A stretch of 64,000 bases of DNA from PCRC01 sp040384665 (GTDB taxonomy: Bacteria > Pseudomonadota > Gammaproteobacteria > Burkholderiales > Burkholderiaceae_C): assembly GCA_040384665.1 (NCBI GenBank), contig JAZKIY010000015.1:13246-77245 (forward strand). The letters are read 5' to 3'. Below the pieces are notes generated by a model that made no database searches, was not told where the DNA came from, and saw only the letters and a program-made list of their open reading frames with translations. Both the position numbers and the translations under genes were made by a program. Numbering within the stretch: the stretch's first letter is position 1; each line of letters begins with the position of its first letter. Below are positions 22,981 to 31,177 of the stretch, one piece after another.

Positions 22981-23895
22981 TCACAGGCTGATGGCCATGC
23001 CATCGAAAGCCACTTCGATGCCGTGCTCGCGCAGCGTCTGCCGCTGCACCGAGTCTTCATCGAGGATGGGATTGGTGTTGTTGATGTGGATCAGGATGCG
23101 GCGCGTGCTCGCGGGCAGACTGTCCAGCCATTCGATCATGCCGCCCGGGCCGGATTGCGGCAAATGCCCGATGCTGCGCGCCGTCTTGCGGCTGAAGCCG
23201 GCCGTGACCATCTCGTCGTCGGTCCAGAAGGTGCCGTCGACCATGACGCAGTCCACACTGCGCATGATGGCGTCAATGTGCGGCTCGCGCGCACCCAGGC
23301 CGGGTGCGTAGAAAAGGCGCTTGCCGCTGTCCGAAATCAGCGTCAGCCCGATGTTGTCGCCGGGCACCGACTGCTCGCGGTGCGGTGAATAGGGGGCAGC
23401 CTTGCTGGCCAGTGGCACGGCCGAAAAGCGCACGCCCGCCACGCCGGTGACAGCGAACTCCGAGCCATCGAGCGGCAGGTCGTGGCGGTCTACCCCACAG
23501 TAATGTTCCAGCACACGCAGGATCGGGTTGCCTTGGGTCAGGTCTTCGTACACCGGGTCGGCGCACCACAGGGGCAGCGGGCTGCCGCGCTCACGCAGCA
23601 TGTACAGGCCGGTGGAGTGGTCGACCTGACCGTCCATCAACAGCACCGCGGCAATGCCCGAATCGCGCGCCGCGCGGTTGGGTTGCAGCGCTGGCGTGGC
23701 GCGGATCTGCGTGAGGATGTCGGGTGAGGCATTGAGCAACGCCCAGTCCTGGCCGTTGGACGAGACGCAGATCGACGATTGGGTGCGGGCCACGGCATTG
23801 AGCGTGCCTGCGCGCAGGCCGGCGCAGTTGTGGCAATTGCAGTTCCACTGGGGAAAACCACCGCCTGCGGCGGCACCGAGAATCCGGATGTGCAT
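22981..23895 (-). CDS. pqqB: PQQ biosynthesis protein PqqB
   Basis: 304 residues of the metallo-beta-lactamase-like fold. N-terminus MHIRILGAAAGGGFPQWNCN with CNCHNC, then LMDGQVDHSTG in the core. PqqB is thought to act as an oxygenase or hydroxylase on the cross-linked Glu-Tyr intermediate (family knowledge; mechanism still debated). ATG at 23895 gives the conserved N-terminus; extending the frame to 23946 would place the start within the hairpin after pqqA, so it was rejected. Confidence 0.95.
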   Translation of the reverse strand: MHIRILGAAAGGGFPQWNCNCHNCAGLRAGTLNAVARTQSSICVSSNGQDWALLNASPDILTQIRATPALQPNRAARDSGIAAVLLMDGQVDHSTGLYMLRERGSPLPLWCADPVYEDLTQGNPILRVLEHYCGVDRHDLPLDGSEFAVTGVAGVRFSAVPLASKAAPYSPHREQSVPGDNIGLTLISDSGKRLFYAPGLGAREPHIDAIMRSVDCVMVDGTFWTDDEMVTAGFSRKTARSIGHLPQSGPGGMIEWLDSLPASTRRILIHINNTNPILDEDSVQRQTLREHGIEVAFDGMAISL

Positions 23896-23940
23896 GAAAG
23901 GGTTACCTGCGCTGGGAGAGGGGCCACCGGGGCCTGTAAG

Positions 23941-23970
23941 CGACAAAGCCCGCTCGCGCGGGCTTTGTCG
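23941..23970 (-). terminator. Perfect hairpin between pqqA and pqqB (attenuator)
   Basis: CGACAAAGCCCGC-TCGC-GCGGGCTTTGTCG is a perfect 13-4-13 stem-loop starting 15 bases after the pqqA stop and ending 45 bases before pqqB. There is no T-run, so it more likely stabilises the pqqA message or partly stops transcription than ends it fully. That would give more PqqA peptide than the enzymes. Confidence 0.75.
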
Positions 23971-23985
23971 TTCAAACCGTGCCGA

Positions 23986-24060
23986 TCAACGAGCGGCGAC
24001 GTACATCGTGATTTCAAAGCCGAAGCGGAAGTCGCTGGCCTTTGGTGTTTCCCAGATCAT
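23986..24060 (-). CDS. pqqA: PQQ precursor peptide PqqA
   Basis: A 24-residue peptide: MIWETPKASDFRFGFEIT then MYVAAR. The substrate residues are Glu16 and Tyr20 in the E-x3-Y motif (EITMY), which are cross-linked by PqqE and become the PQQ skeleton. A strong CAGGAGAT ribosome site lies nine bases upstream of ATG 24060. It is the first gene of pqqABCDE and is separated from pqqB by a perfect hairpin. It is too short for default gene callers and easily missed. Confidence 0.97.
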   Translation of the reverse strand: MIWETPKASDFRFGFEITMYVAAR

Positions 24061-24282
24061 GCCTAAATCTCCTGTTGGTTAAGAACAGAGCGCCAGTGGC
24101 ACTCCGAAAACGGCGATTGCCCGTTCCAATGGAGAATAAGCGCCCCCTCGCCGCACCGCACTGGCCCCAGCCCTGAAAGCACCCTCATGATTTTCATGAA
24201 TCGTCGTTCGTTGCAGCCGAATCGACCCGCCCGCCGCGCTGGGCGTGCGGTCATGGCGCGCGGGCTGATAGCATGCGACCGC

Positions 24283-25260
24283 ATGGCCCCCCCGCAGAAC
24301 TTCCCCCCGGACAGCCCGCACTGTTCCGACGGGCGGCTGGCCTTGACGCATGGGCACACCATGTACTGGCAAGACAGCGGGCCTTCCGGCGGCCAGCCCG
24401 TGCTGCTGCTGCACGGCGGACCGGGCTCTGCCAGTTCTGCGGCCTTGATCCAGCAGGCAACCAGCGCCGCTGGCCACCGTGTCATCGCCTTCGACCAGCG
24501 TGGCTGCGGCCAAAGCACGCCGCGTGGCCATACCGGTGACAACACAACTGGCCACCTGGTTCAGGACATTGAAGCGCTGCGCACCCATCTGAACATAACG
24601 CGCTGGTTGGTTGTTGGTGGTTCCTGGGGCGCGACGTTGGCCATGGCCTATGCAGCGCAGTGCCCGCAAGCTGTTTCGGGGCTTTTGCTGCGCGGACTTT
24701 TCGTGCCCTCCGAGGCGCAACTCGCCTGGTTTTTTGGGGGGACGGCTCCGCTGTTTCCGCAGGCGTGGGCCCGGTTCTCTGGGGCAGCACCCGACAGCAG
24801 CGCGCAGGGCATGGTGCGCTGGCTGGCGCAGGTGTTCGGCCAAGGGCCGCGTGAACAGCAGGAGCAGGTCACCCACGACTGGCTGTTCTGGGAGCAGTCG
24901 CTCGGGGGCATTCTGCCTTCGCCTCGCCAGGTGGGCGATGCCCTCGCGGCAGCGGTTGACCGCTACCGCGTTCACGCACACTTTCTCGCCCATGCCTGTT
25001 GGCTGGGCCAGCAGGGGCTGCTGCAGGCCGGTGCACGGATTGGCGCCATTCCCACCCTTTTTCTGCACGGGCGAAATGACCAAGTATGCATGGCCTCGGC
25101 TGCAATGGAAGTACACCGCGCCAGCAAAGGCAGCCACTGGCAATGGGTTGAAGGTGCCGGCCATGACCCGTTTCATCCCGCCATGGTGGCGGCCATGACC
25201 GACGCATTGCGCAGCCATGCAAGCCATGCGGCTTTCTGTGAACGGCAGGTGCCTGCATGA
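24283..25260 (+). CDS. Proline iminopeptidase-like alpha/beta hydrolase (peptidase S33)
   Basis: 325 residues from the preferred ATG at 24283. Conserved blocks: LLLHGGPGSAS oxyanion loop, FDQRGCGQSTPRG, the nucleophile S114 in VGGSWGATLA, a charge-relay aspartate in HGRNDQV and the histidine in GAGHDPFHP. These are typical of prolyl aminopeptidases. It is divergent from pqqA with a shared 220-base upstream region and overlaps the following sensor kinase gene by four bases. A peptidase beside pqqA could help release the cross-linked dipeptide, since no PqqF protease is present here; this is inference. Earlier in-frame ATGs at 24187 and 24253 are possible. Confidence 0.82.
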   Translation: MAPPQNFPPDSPHCSDGRLALTHGHTMYWQDSGPSGGQPVLLLHGGPGSASSAALIQQATSAAGHRVIAFDQRGCGQSTPRGHTGDNTTGHLVQDIEALRTHLNITRWLVVGGSWGATLAMAYAAQCPQAVSGLLLRGLFVPSEAQLAWFFGGTAPLFPQAWARFSGAAPDSSAQGMVRWLAQVFGQGPREQQEQVTHDWLFWEQSLGGILPSPRQVGDALAAAVDRYRVHAHFLAHACWLGQQGLLQAGARIGAIPTLFLHGRNDQVCMASAAMEVHRASKGSHWQWVEGAGHDPFHPAMVAAMTDALRSHASHAAFCERQVPA

Positions 25261-26606
25261 GCCTGCGGCTGCGCATCAACCTGATCATGCTGGCCGTCAT
25301 CAGTTCGCTGGTGTTGTCGATGATCGCGTTGCAGATCGACGGCCTGCGCCGTTCGGTGCGGGAGGAAGTGGCCGCCGCCAACCTGGTGGCGGCGCAGTTG
25401 CTCAACCGCGTGGGCTGGCTTTACGCCATGGAGGGCATGCCCTCGCTGGTGCGTTTTCTTGACCAGCTCGGGCGTGTGCGGGCCAATGACATCACGCTGA
25501 CCGACGCCAATGGCCAGGTGCTGTACCAGTCGCCGGTGTCGCGCTACAAACCCGGGCGGGAAGCGCCGCAGTGGTTCCAGGCCGTGCTCCTGCCGGCCTC
25601 GGCACGCCAGGTCATTGCACTGCCGGGCGGGCAACTGGTGATCGAAGCCAACCCCTTGCGCGCCATCCTCGATGGCTGGGACGACTTGCTGCGGCTGACA
25701 GCCATCGGGGCGGTCACGTTGTTGCTCATCAATGTGCTGGTGTTCTGGGCCATGGGCCGGGCGCTGAAGCCGTTTCAGCAGATTCTGGCGGGGCTGCAGC
25801 GCCTGCAAGCCGGCGATTTTTCTGTTTCGTTGCCACCGTTGCCGGGCAAGGAAGCCGGTGCCATTGGCGCGGCCTTCAACCGCATGACGGCGGTTCTCAA
25901 GGACAACATCGCGTCCCAGCAGCGCGCTTTTGAGGCCGAACGCCGGCTCTCGGATTCGCGTGAGCTGGCCCGGCTGATTGAAACCCACGTCGAGACCGAG
26001 CGCCGCGAAATCGCCCGCGCGCTGCACGACGAACTGGGCCAGTCGGTCACCGCCATCCGCAGCTTGGCCATGTCGGTTGCCCGGCGCAGCGAATCCAGCG
26101 ATGCCCAGACGGCGCAGGCCGCGCGCGTCATCACCGAAGAAGCGGCCCGCCTGTACGACCACATGCACGGCATGATTCCCCGGCTGGCGCCCATGGCCCT
26201 CGATGCGCTGGGCCTGGCCGACGCCATGGGTGACCTGGTCGAGCGGGTCCGCGCCAGCCATCCTCAGGTCCAGCTTGAATTGCAGATGCACCACGTTCCC
26301 GCCGACCTGAACGAACCGACCGCGCTGGCCGCCTACCGCGTGGCGCAGGAAGGCCTGACCAACGCCTTGCGGCACGGCGCTGCCAGCGTGGTGTCGCTGA
26401 CGCTGGCCGGGCACCCAGACCGGCTTGAAGTTGCCGTCAGAGACAACGGCAAAGGGCTGGCTGGCGATTGGCGCGCATCCGGCCATTTTGGGTTGCGCTG
26501 GCTGAGCGAGCGGGTCGAGGCGCTGGGCGGCACGCTGCGCATCGACAACCTGGCGCCGCACGGCGCGGTGCTGCAGGCAGTGCTGCCGCTGGAGGCCACT
26601 GCATGA
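25257..26606 (+). CDS. Sensor histidine kinase, NarX/UhpB type (HisKA_3)
   Basis: 449 residues. TM1 near 7-27, a periplasmic sensor domain of about 110 residues, TM2 around 146-167, HAMP to about residue 220, then HisKA_3 with the phosphoryl-accepting H257 in EIARALHDELGQSVTAIRS and an HATPase domain (QEGLTNALRHG, DNGKGL). The last gene overlap is four bases with the response regulator and the first four with the hydrolase, so the three are one unit. The signal is unknown. Placement beside pqqABCDE recalls quinoprotein-alcohol-dehydrogenase control systems of other proteobacteria (ErbR/AgmR-like), but no dehydrogenase is nearby. Confidence 0.9.
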   Translation: MSLRLRINLIMLAVISSLVLSMIALQIDGLRRSVREEVAAANLVAAQLLNRVGWLYAMEGMPSLVRFLDQLGRVRANDITLTDANGQVLYQSPVSRYKPGREAPQWFQAVLLPASARQVIALPGGQLVIEANPLRAILDGWDDLLRLTAIGAVTLLLINVLVFWAMGRALKPFQQILAGLQRLQAGDFSVSLPPLPGKEAGAIGAAFNRMTAVLKDNIASQQRAFEAERRLSDSRELARLIETHVETERREIARALHDELGQSVTAIRSLAMSVARRSESSDAQTAQAARVITEEAARLYDHMHGMIPRLAPMALDALGLADAMGDLVERVRASHPQVQLELQMHHVPADLNEPTALAAYRVAQEGLTNALRHGAASVVSLTLAGHPDRLEVAVRDNGKGLAGDWRASGHFGLRWLSERVEALGGTLRIDNLAPHGAVLQAVLPLEATA

Positions 26607-27232
26607 TCCGCGTGATGCTGGTGGACGACCATGCCATCGTGCGCATGGGTTTTCGCATGCTTCTGGGCACGCCGGACATTGAGGTCGCGGCCGAAGCCGA
26701 GAGCGGCGAGCAGGCCTGCCAGGACTACGCGCAGGTGCGCCCCGATGTGGTGGTGATTGATTTGTCCATGCCTGGCATGGGGGGCCTGGAAGCCCTGCGC
26801 CGCCTGCTGGCGCACGACCCGGCGGCCCGGGTGCTGGTGCTGTCGGCGCACGAAGCCACCGCCTACCCGCAACGTGCCTTCAAGGCCGGCGCGCTGGGCT
26901 ACCTGTCCAAGCGCGGCGCGCCCGAGCAGCTGATCGACGCGGTTCGCACCGTGGCTGCGGGACGCCGCTATGTTGACCCGCAGATGGCGCAAAAACTGGC
27001 CCTCGCCCAAATCGACGGTGAAGCCAGCCCGGCCGACATGCTGAGCGAGCGCGAGTTCGCGGTGTTTCTGCAACTCGCACAGGGGCTGTCGGTGGCGCAG
27101 ATTGCCGACCACCTCAAACTCGCGGCCAGTACCGTGGGCACCCACTTGTACAACGTCAAGCAAAAACTCAACGCGTCCAACCAGTCGGAACTGACTCTGA
27201 TTGCGCTGCGCTGGGGCCTGATCCAGGCCTGA
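26603..27232 (+). CDS. Response regulator, NarL/LuxR family
   Basis: 209 residues. Receiver domain with D8/D9 (LVDDH), phosphoacceptor D53 in VIDLSMPGMGG and K103 (YLSKRG), then a LuxR-type HTH: LSEREFAVFLQLAQGLSVAQIADHL and STVGTHLYNVKQKL. ATG at 26603 overlaps the kinase stop (ATGA); an upstream extension was rejected because it would lie inside the kinase. It should be the cognate partner of that kinase. Possible targets are the pqq operon and quinoprotein genes (inferred). Confidence 0.92.
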   Translation: MIRVMLVDDHAIVRMGFRMLLGTPDIEVAAEAESGEQACQDYAQVRPDVVVIDLSMPGMGGLEALRRLLAHDPAARVLVLSAHEATAYPQRAFKAGALGYLSKRGAPEQLIDAVRTVAAGRRYVDPQMAQKLALAQIDGEASPADMLSEREFAVFLQLAQGLSVAQIADHLKLAASTVGTHLYNVKQKLNASNQSELTLIALRWGLIQA

Positions 27233-27288
27233 CGCAGCCCGCGCCATAGCGGCTGCGCCGCCAGGCAAGTTGGCCACCGACCAGACGT

Positions 27289-27318
27289 AAAAAAGCCTGC
27301 GTGGGGCGCACGCAGGCT
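27289..27318 (-). terminator. Rho-independent terminator after the OmpA-like gene
   Basis: On the minus strand AGCCTGCGTG-CGCCC-CACGCAGGCT is a perfect 10-5-10 stem followed by TTTTTT. It lies about 30 bases beyond the OmpA-like stop and can also block read-through from the convergent response-regulator gene. Confidence 0.9.
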
Positions 27319-27349
27319 AAACGGAGAAATGGAGCAGGTGTCTGGAGGC

Positions 27350-28387
27350 TTAGTTCACGCGGCGTTCAATGACGATTTGTTCCACTTCCACGCGGCGGTT
27401 GGGTTCCAGGCAGGTGATCAGGTCGGCGCGCTTCTTGTTGTTGCACTCCACCACGGGGTTGCTTTCGCCTTTGCCTTCGGCGTTCAGGCGACCGGACGTG
27501 ACGCCCTTGCTGACCAGATAGGCCTTGACCGCGTCAGCGCGGCGCTGTGACAGCTTCTGGTTGTAGGCAGGTGCGCCCAGACGGTCGGTGTAGCCAACGA
27601 TGTTGAGCGTTTCAGCGCCACCGGCGCTGACCAGCGTGCTGGCCAACTGGTCGAGTTTGGGCTGGGGTGAGCGCAGCTGGGCGCTGTCAAAGCCAAACAG
27701 TTCGGTCGCCGAGAGCGTGATGCGCTCGAACTTGGGGGCTGGTGGCGGTGGTGGAGGAACTGGCACAGGCACTGGCACCGGTGCGGGGGCCTGGGCCACC
27801 GGTGCGGGTGGCGGAATGTACTGCGCCTGGCGCACTGGCTGAGGTGCCTTGTCAAAGTAGTAGGCCAGGCCGATGTTGGCGCTGTCGGTGATGGAGTGGT
27901 CGGCGTTGAAAGTGGTGCCACGCAGGTGGGCGGCACTGCGGCGGACGTCGGCTTGCACGAACAGGCGCTCGGTCACTGCGGCTTGCACACCCAAACCTGC
28001 GCTGATGTACGGCGAGGTTTCGTTGCTGCCACCGATCTTGTCCCGCTGGGCGCCTGCGCCCACCAACACAAACGGGCGCACCGCGCCGCGGCTCAGCATG
28101 TACAGACCGTCCACGCCCAGGGTGCCCTGTTCGTAGCGTGGTGTGCGGCCGTGGTCACGGGAGTAGGTGCCGCCGAGCTGCACGTCCCACGATGGGGAGA
28201 CTTGTTTACCAAAACGCAGGCCAACACCGGGAGCGTTGTGGCCGTCGTTGAAGCGGTTGTCGGGCTTGCTGACGCCAATGCTGGGCATGATGTACCAGGA
28301 CGGGTTTTGCACGGTTTCGGCATGGGCCACAGCAGTGGCGCCTGCGAAAACCGCCAGGGCGATGGAAATTTTGCTCAGAGGTGTCAT
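27350..28387 (-). CDS. OmpA-like outer-membrane beta-barrel protein with peptidoglycan-binding domain
   Basis: 345 residues. Signal peptide ending VAHA|ET, an eight-strand OmpA/OprF-type barrel to about residue 200, then a Pro/Ala/Val linker (PVPVPVPVPPPPPPAP) and an OmpA C-terminal domain: FGFDSAQLRSPQPKLDQLA, NIVGYTDRLG, LSQRRADAVKAYLVSKG. The D and R that hold diaminopimelate in this domain are visible in the YTDRLG and RRAD segments. It tethers the outer membrane to peptidoglycan. ATG at 28387 gives the signal peptide; an upstream ATG was rejected. A strong terminator follows. Confidence 0.9.
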   Translation of the reverse strand: MTPLSKISIALAVFAGATAVAHAETVQNPSWYIMPSIGVSKPDNRFNDGHNAPGVGLRFGKQVSPSWDVQLGGTYSRDHGRTPRYEQGTLGVDGLYMLSRGAVRPFVLVGAGAQRDKIGGSNETSPYISAGLGVQAAVTERLFVQADVRRSAAHLRGTTFNADHSITDSANIGLAYYFDKAPQPVRQAQYIPPPAPVAQAPAPVPVPVPVPPPPPPAPKFERITLSATELFGFDSAQLRSPQPKLDQLASTLVSAGGAETLNIVGYTDRLGAPAYNQKLSQRRADAVKAYLVSKGVTSGRLNAEGKGESNPVVECNNKKRADLITCLEPNRRVEVEQIVIERRVN

Positions 28388-28614
28388 CGGGAAAATCCTT
28401 GTTGTAGGTGGTGCGGTTGGCATGGTCACGACATTGGCGCGCTGCCGAATGTCTGAATGCAGTGTCGGTGGCAGGGGCGGCAGAACCAATCAGGCATGCG
28501 CCCGACTGTTTGTGGGCCTTGTCCTACCGCCGTGGGTTGGGTGCGGTGGCCTGGTTCGTGTAAATTGGTGCGGTTCGGCGCGCCCGCGCCAACGCCATTT
28601 CACCGGAGCATTCC

Positions 28615-29067
28615 ATGACCCCTCTTGCAACCCGTTCGCGTTTTCTTCTGGCCGCACTGGCCCTGAGCATGCTGGCCGCTGGCTGCATCGTCATCCCGCT
28701 GCCGAGCAGCAGTGCCGAGTACAGCGTCACGCTGAGTGGGCTGGAAGAAGTGCCCCCGGTGGTCACCAAGGGCGGCGGCACGCTGACCGCGTCGCTGCAC
28801 AAAAGCACCAATGTGTTGACGTGGAAGCTGAGCTACGCCGGCCTGACCGGCCCGGCGACGGCCGCGCATTTCCATGGGCCAGCGCCAGCTGGACAAAACG
28901 CGGGCGTGGTGGTGGGACTGGCCAACCCGGTGATCAGCCCGTCCACCGGCGAAACCACGCTGACGGCGGAGCAGGCCGCCGACGTGCTGGCTGGCAAGTG
29001 GTACCTGAATGTGCACACTGCCAAGCACCCTGGCGGCGAGATCCGCGGACAACTGGTCGCGCGCTGA
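28615..29067 (+). CDS. CHRD-domain lipoprotein
   Basis: 150 residues. Lipoprotein signal ending ALSMLAAGC (mature Cys24), then one CHRD domain: YSVTLSGLEEVPPVVTKGGG, ATAAHFHGPAPAGQNAGVVVGL, LAGKWYLNVHTAKHPGGEIRGQ. CHRD is the chordin domain; bacterial roles are unknown, though the conserved HFHGP and NVHT..HPGGEIRG histidines suggest a metal site. It has a GGAG ribosome site and is divergent from the OmpA-like gene. A long hairpin starts 30 bases after the stop. Confidence 0.85.
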   Translation: MTPLATRSRFLLAALALSMLAAGCIVIPLPSSSAEYSVTLSGLEEVPPVVTKGGGTLTASLHKSTNVLTWKLSYAGLTGPATAAHFHGPAPAGQNAGVVVGLANPVISPSTGETTLTAEQAADVLAGKWYLNVHTAKHPGGEIRGQLVAR

Positions 29068-29096
29068 AGCGCGGGTTGGCGGTGCGGCAGAAAAAA

Positions 29097-29161
29097 TTTG
29101 CCGCGGCCGGAAACATGCTGTGGATCTTCCTACGGATCAGCATGTTCCCGGTCGCGGCAAA
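29097..29161. repeat. Long imperfect palindrome downstream of the CHRD gene
   Basis: Two 23-base arms (29097-29119 and 29139-29161, starting TTTGCCGCGGCCGGAAACA and its near complement) match at 21 of 23 positions around a 19-base loop. It may act as a terminator for the CHRD gene or be a remnant of a mobile palindromic element. No T-run follows. The rest of 29.07-29.35 kb holds no gene I can support. Confidence 0.7.
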
Positions 29162-29353
29162 GAGCTGCTGCTCACCTCACACCCAACTTGTAGTCATGTG
29201 CTGTGCCTAATTTATCGGCCTGCGGCCGCTGGTGCGCGGGTGGCGTGGCCAACAAAATCAGGCAACCGTGCATAAGTCATGGCGAGCCTGACTCTGTTGG
29301 GGTCACCGGGTTGGACAAGGTTCCAGGTGTGAAATGAAACAAAACGCACCAAC

Positions 29354-29390
29354 TTGACATTTCAATGAAGTGAATTTAAATTCACTTCAT
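29354..29390 (+). promoter_or_regulatory. Promoter and 26-bp perfect palindromic operator over the tetR start codon
   Basis: A -35 TTGACA (29354-29359) and a weak -10 TAAATT (29377-29382) are 17 bases apart. The palindrome ATGAAGTGAATTT/AAATTCACTTCAT spans 29365-29390, covering the -10 and the first two bases of the ATG. Transcription from this promoter would begin at about 29389, the start codon itself, so the message is probably leaderless and autorepressed. Confidence 0.75.
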
Positions 29391-30015
29391 GGCCTACCAC
29401 AAGACCGACCGCGTCATTGCCAAGTCCCAGGAGACGCGTGAGCGCATCTTGCAGGCGGTGCAGCAGCTGATCGCCGAAGGCGGCTGGCGTGCGGTGCAGG
29501 TGGCCACGGTGGCAGAAATTGCCGGCGTGGCCACCGGGTCCATCTACCGCTATTTTCCTGACAAGGGCGAGCTGATGGCGCAGGCCTATGGCTACCACAC
29601 CGGTCACGAAACCGACGTGGTGGCCGCCATTGCCGACAGCGGGGGGCCAGCGCTGGCCCGTCTGGAGGCGGCGATACGCACCTTTGCCCAGCGCGCGCTG
29701 CGCGGGCCCCGGCTCGCGCACGCGATGCTGGCCGAGCCGTCTGACACGCAGGTGGAGGCCGCGCGGCTGGAACACCACGCGCGCTTCATTGCGCAGTTCA
29801 AGCGCATTCTCGACAACGGCGTGGCGCAGGGTGAACTGCAGTGCGCCCACACCGGTTTGACGGCCACCTGCATTGTGGGTGCGCTGCGCGAAGCACTGTC
29901 TGGCCCCTTGTCCGAACCATTGGACGGCGCGCCGGCTGCCGGTGAACTGATCAACGCCCTGTGTGCCTTTTGCATGGGGGCGCTGCGGCCCACGCCTTCA
30001 AGGAAACCACGATGA
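29389..30015 (+). CDS. TetR-family transcriptional regulator
   Basis: 208 residues. N-terminal HTH: TRERILQAVQQLIAEGG, VATVAEIAGVATGSIYRYFPDKGELM (residues about 17-65), followed by a variable ligand-binding domain. It directly precedes and overlaps (ATGA) a Rieske oxygenase gene, which it most likely controls together with itself through the 26-base palindrome at its start. There is no ribosome site upstream of the ATG, which fits leaderless translation. The ligand is unknown; it may be the substrate of the oxygenase. Confidence 0.9.
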   Translation: MAYHKTDRVIAKSQETRERILQAVQQLIAEGGWRAVQVATVAEIAGVATGSIYRYFPDKGELMAQAYGYHTGHETDVVAAIADSGGPALARLEAAIRTFAQRALRGPRLAHAMLAEPSDTQVEAARLEHHARFIAQFKRILDNGVAQGELQCAHTGLTATCIVGALREALSGPLSEPLDGAPAAGELINALCAFCMGALRPTPSRKPR

Positions 30016-31172
30016 ACCGACCCATCCCCCTGCAACTGGCCGACGACCCGGTGGCGCGCCGCATCTGGGAACGTTCCGCCACCGCCATCCACGGGCACGA
30101 CCCGCAGCGCGGTGCACCGAGCAGCCAGCCGGTCAGCCACTACCTGAACCCGGCGCGGCTCGCCGACGAGTTGGCGCTGCTGAAAACGCTGCCAATGCCG
30201 GTCGCGCCCATGGCGCAGCTGGCCCAGCCCGGCGACTGGCTGAGCACGCGGGTGCATGGCGTGCCGGTGCTGCTGACGCGCGACGCACAGGGCGGGTTGA
30301 ACGCCTTCATCAACGTCTGTCGGCACCGGGGCGCCATCGTGGCGCCGGAAGAAGCCTGCGGGCACGGCAAGACGCGTTTTGTCTGCCCGTACCACAGCTG
30401 GACCTACGACGCCTGTGGCGCCAGCGTCGGCCGCCCGCACGAAGCCGACTTCCCCCATGTGCCGCGCGAGGCGGCGGGGCTGGTGGCATTGCCCGTGGCC
30501 GAGCGGCTGGGCATGGCCTGGGTGATCGCCACGCCGCAAGCCGGGTTTGACTGGGACGGTTACTTCGGCCCCATCGGCGACGAGGTCGAGGCGCTGGGCT
30601 ACAACGGCAGCGCTTTCAGCCCGGAGCGGCGGCAGTTTGTGCAGCCGTCCAACTGGAAGCTGGTGCTGGAGGGCAACCTCGAGAGTTACCACTTCCAGTA
30701 CGCGCACCAGAAAACCGTGGCGCCGATCTTCCACGACAACATGGTGGTGCACGAACACGCAGGGGACCACCACAAGATCGTGCTGCCGAAACGCTCCATG
30801 GCGGAGACGCAGACGGACACCATCGACATGGCCCTCGTGGGCCGGCATACCCACATCATTTACTACTTCTTCCCGTGCGCCTTCATGCTGTGGGAGGGTG
30901 ACCACATTGACTTGTTCACCGTGAGCCCGACCGACGTGGACCACTGCGACGTGCACGGCTGGATGTTGGTGCCAGAACGCTACCGCCACCGCGCGGCCGA
31001 ACATTGGCAGAAAAACGACTTCCTGTTCTGGGAAACGCTGGACGAAGACTTCGCGCTGGCCGCGTCCATTCAAAGCGGCTTGCGCAGCGGCGCGAACGAC
31101 GCCTTCCGTTTTGGCCGCAACGAATTCGCCTGCGCGCTGTTCAACGAGAGCCTGGCGCGGCGGCTGCCCTGA
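30012..31172 (+). CDS. Rieske non-heme iron oxygenase, alpha-subunit type
   Basis: 386 residues. Rieske cluster ligands C103, H105 (NVCRHRGAIV) and C125, H128 (VCPYHSWTYD). The mononuclear iron ligands are H227 and H232 in GNLESYHFQYAH, with the bridging acidic position expected later in the chain. This is the aromatic-ring or quaternary-amine (CntA-like) oxygenase group. The substrate cannot be told. No reductase or ferredoxin gene is adjacent, so electrons must come from a protein encoded elsewhere. The start overlaps the tetR stop by four bases. Confidence 0.88.
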   Translation: MNRPIPLQLADDPVARRIWERSATAIHGHDPQRGAPSSQPVSHYLNPARLADELALLKTLPMPVAPMAQLAQPGDWLSTRVHGVPVLLTRDAQGGLNAFINVCRHRGAIVAPEEACGHGKTRFVCPYHSWTYDACGASVGRPHEADFPHVPREAAGLVALPVAERLGMAWVIATPQAGFDWDGYFGPIGDEVEALGYNGSAFSPERRQFVQPSNWKLVLEGNLESYHFQYAHQKTVAPIFHDNMVVHEHAGDHHKIVLPKRSMAETQTDTIDMALVGRHTHIIYYFFPCAFMLWEGDHIDLFTVSPTDVDHCDVHGWMLVPERYRHRAAEHWQKNDFLFWETLDEDFALAASIQSGLRSGANDAFRFGRNEFACALFNESLARRLP

Positions 31173-31177
31173 ACGTT

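Noticed and set aside
24186..24200. TCATGA pair upstream of the peptidase as an operator
   Set aside because: TCATGATTTTCATGA is only two short self-palindromes; too weak to call against chance.
27743..27830. Tandem repeat coding for the Pro/Val strip in the OmpA-like gene
   Set aside because: It is a normal proline-rich linker between barrel and peptidoglycan domain, not a separate repeat element.
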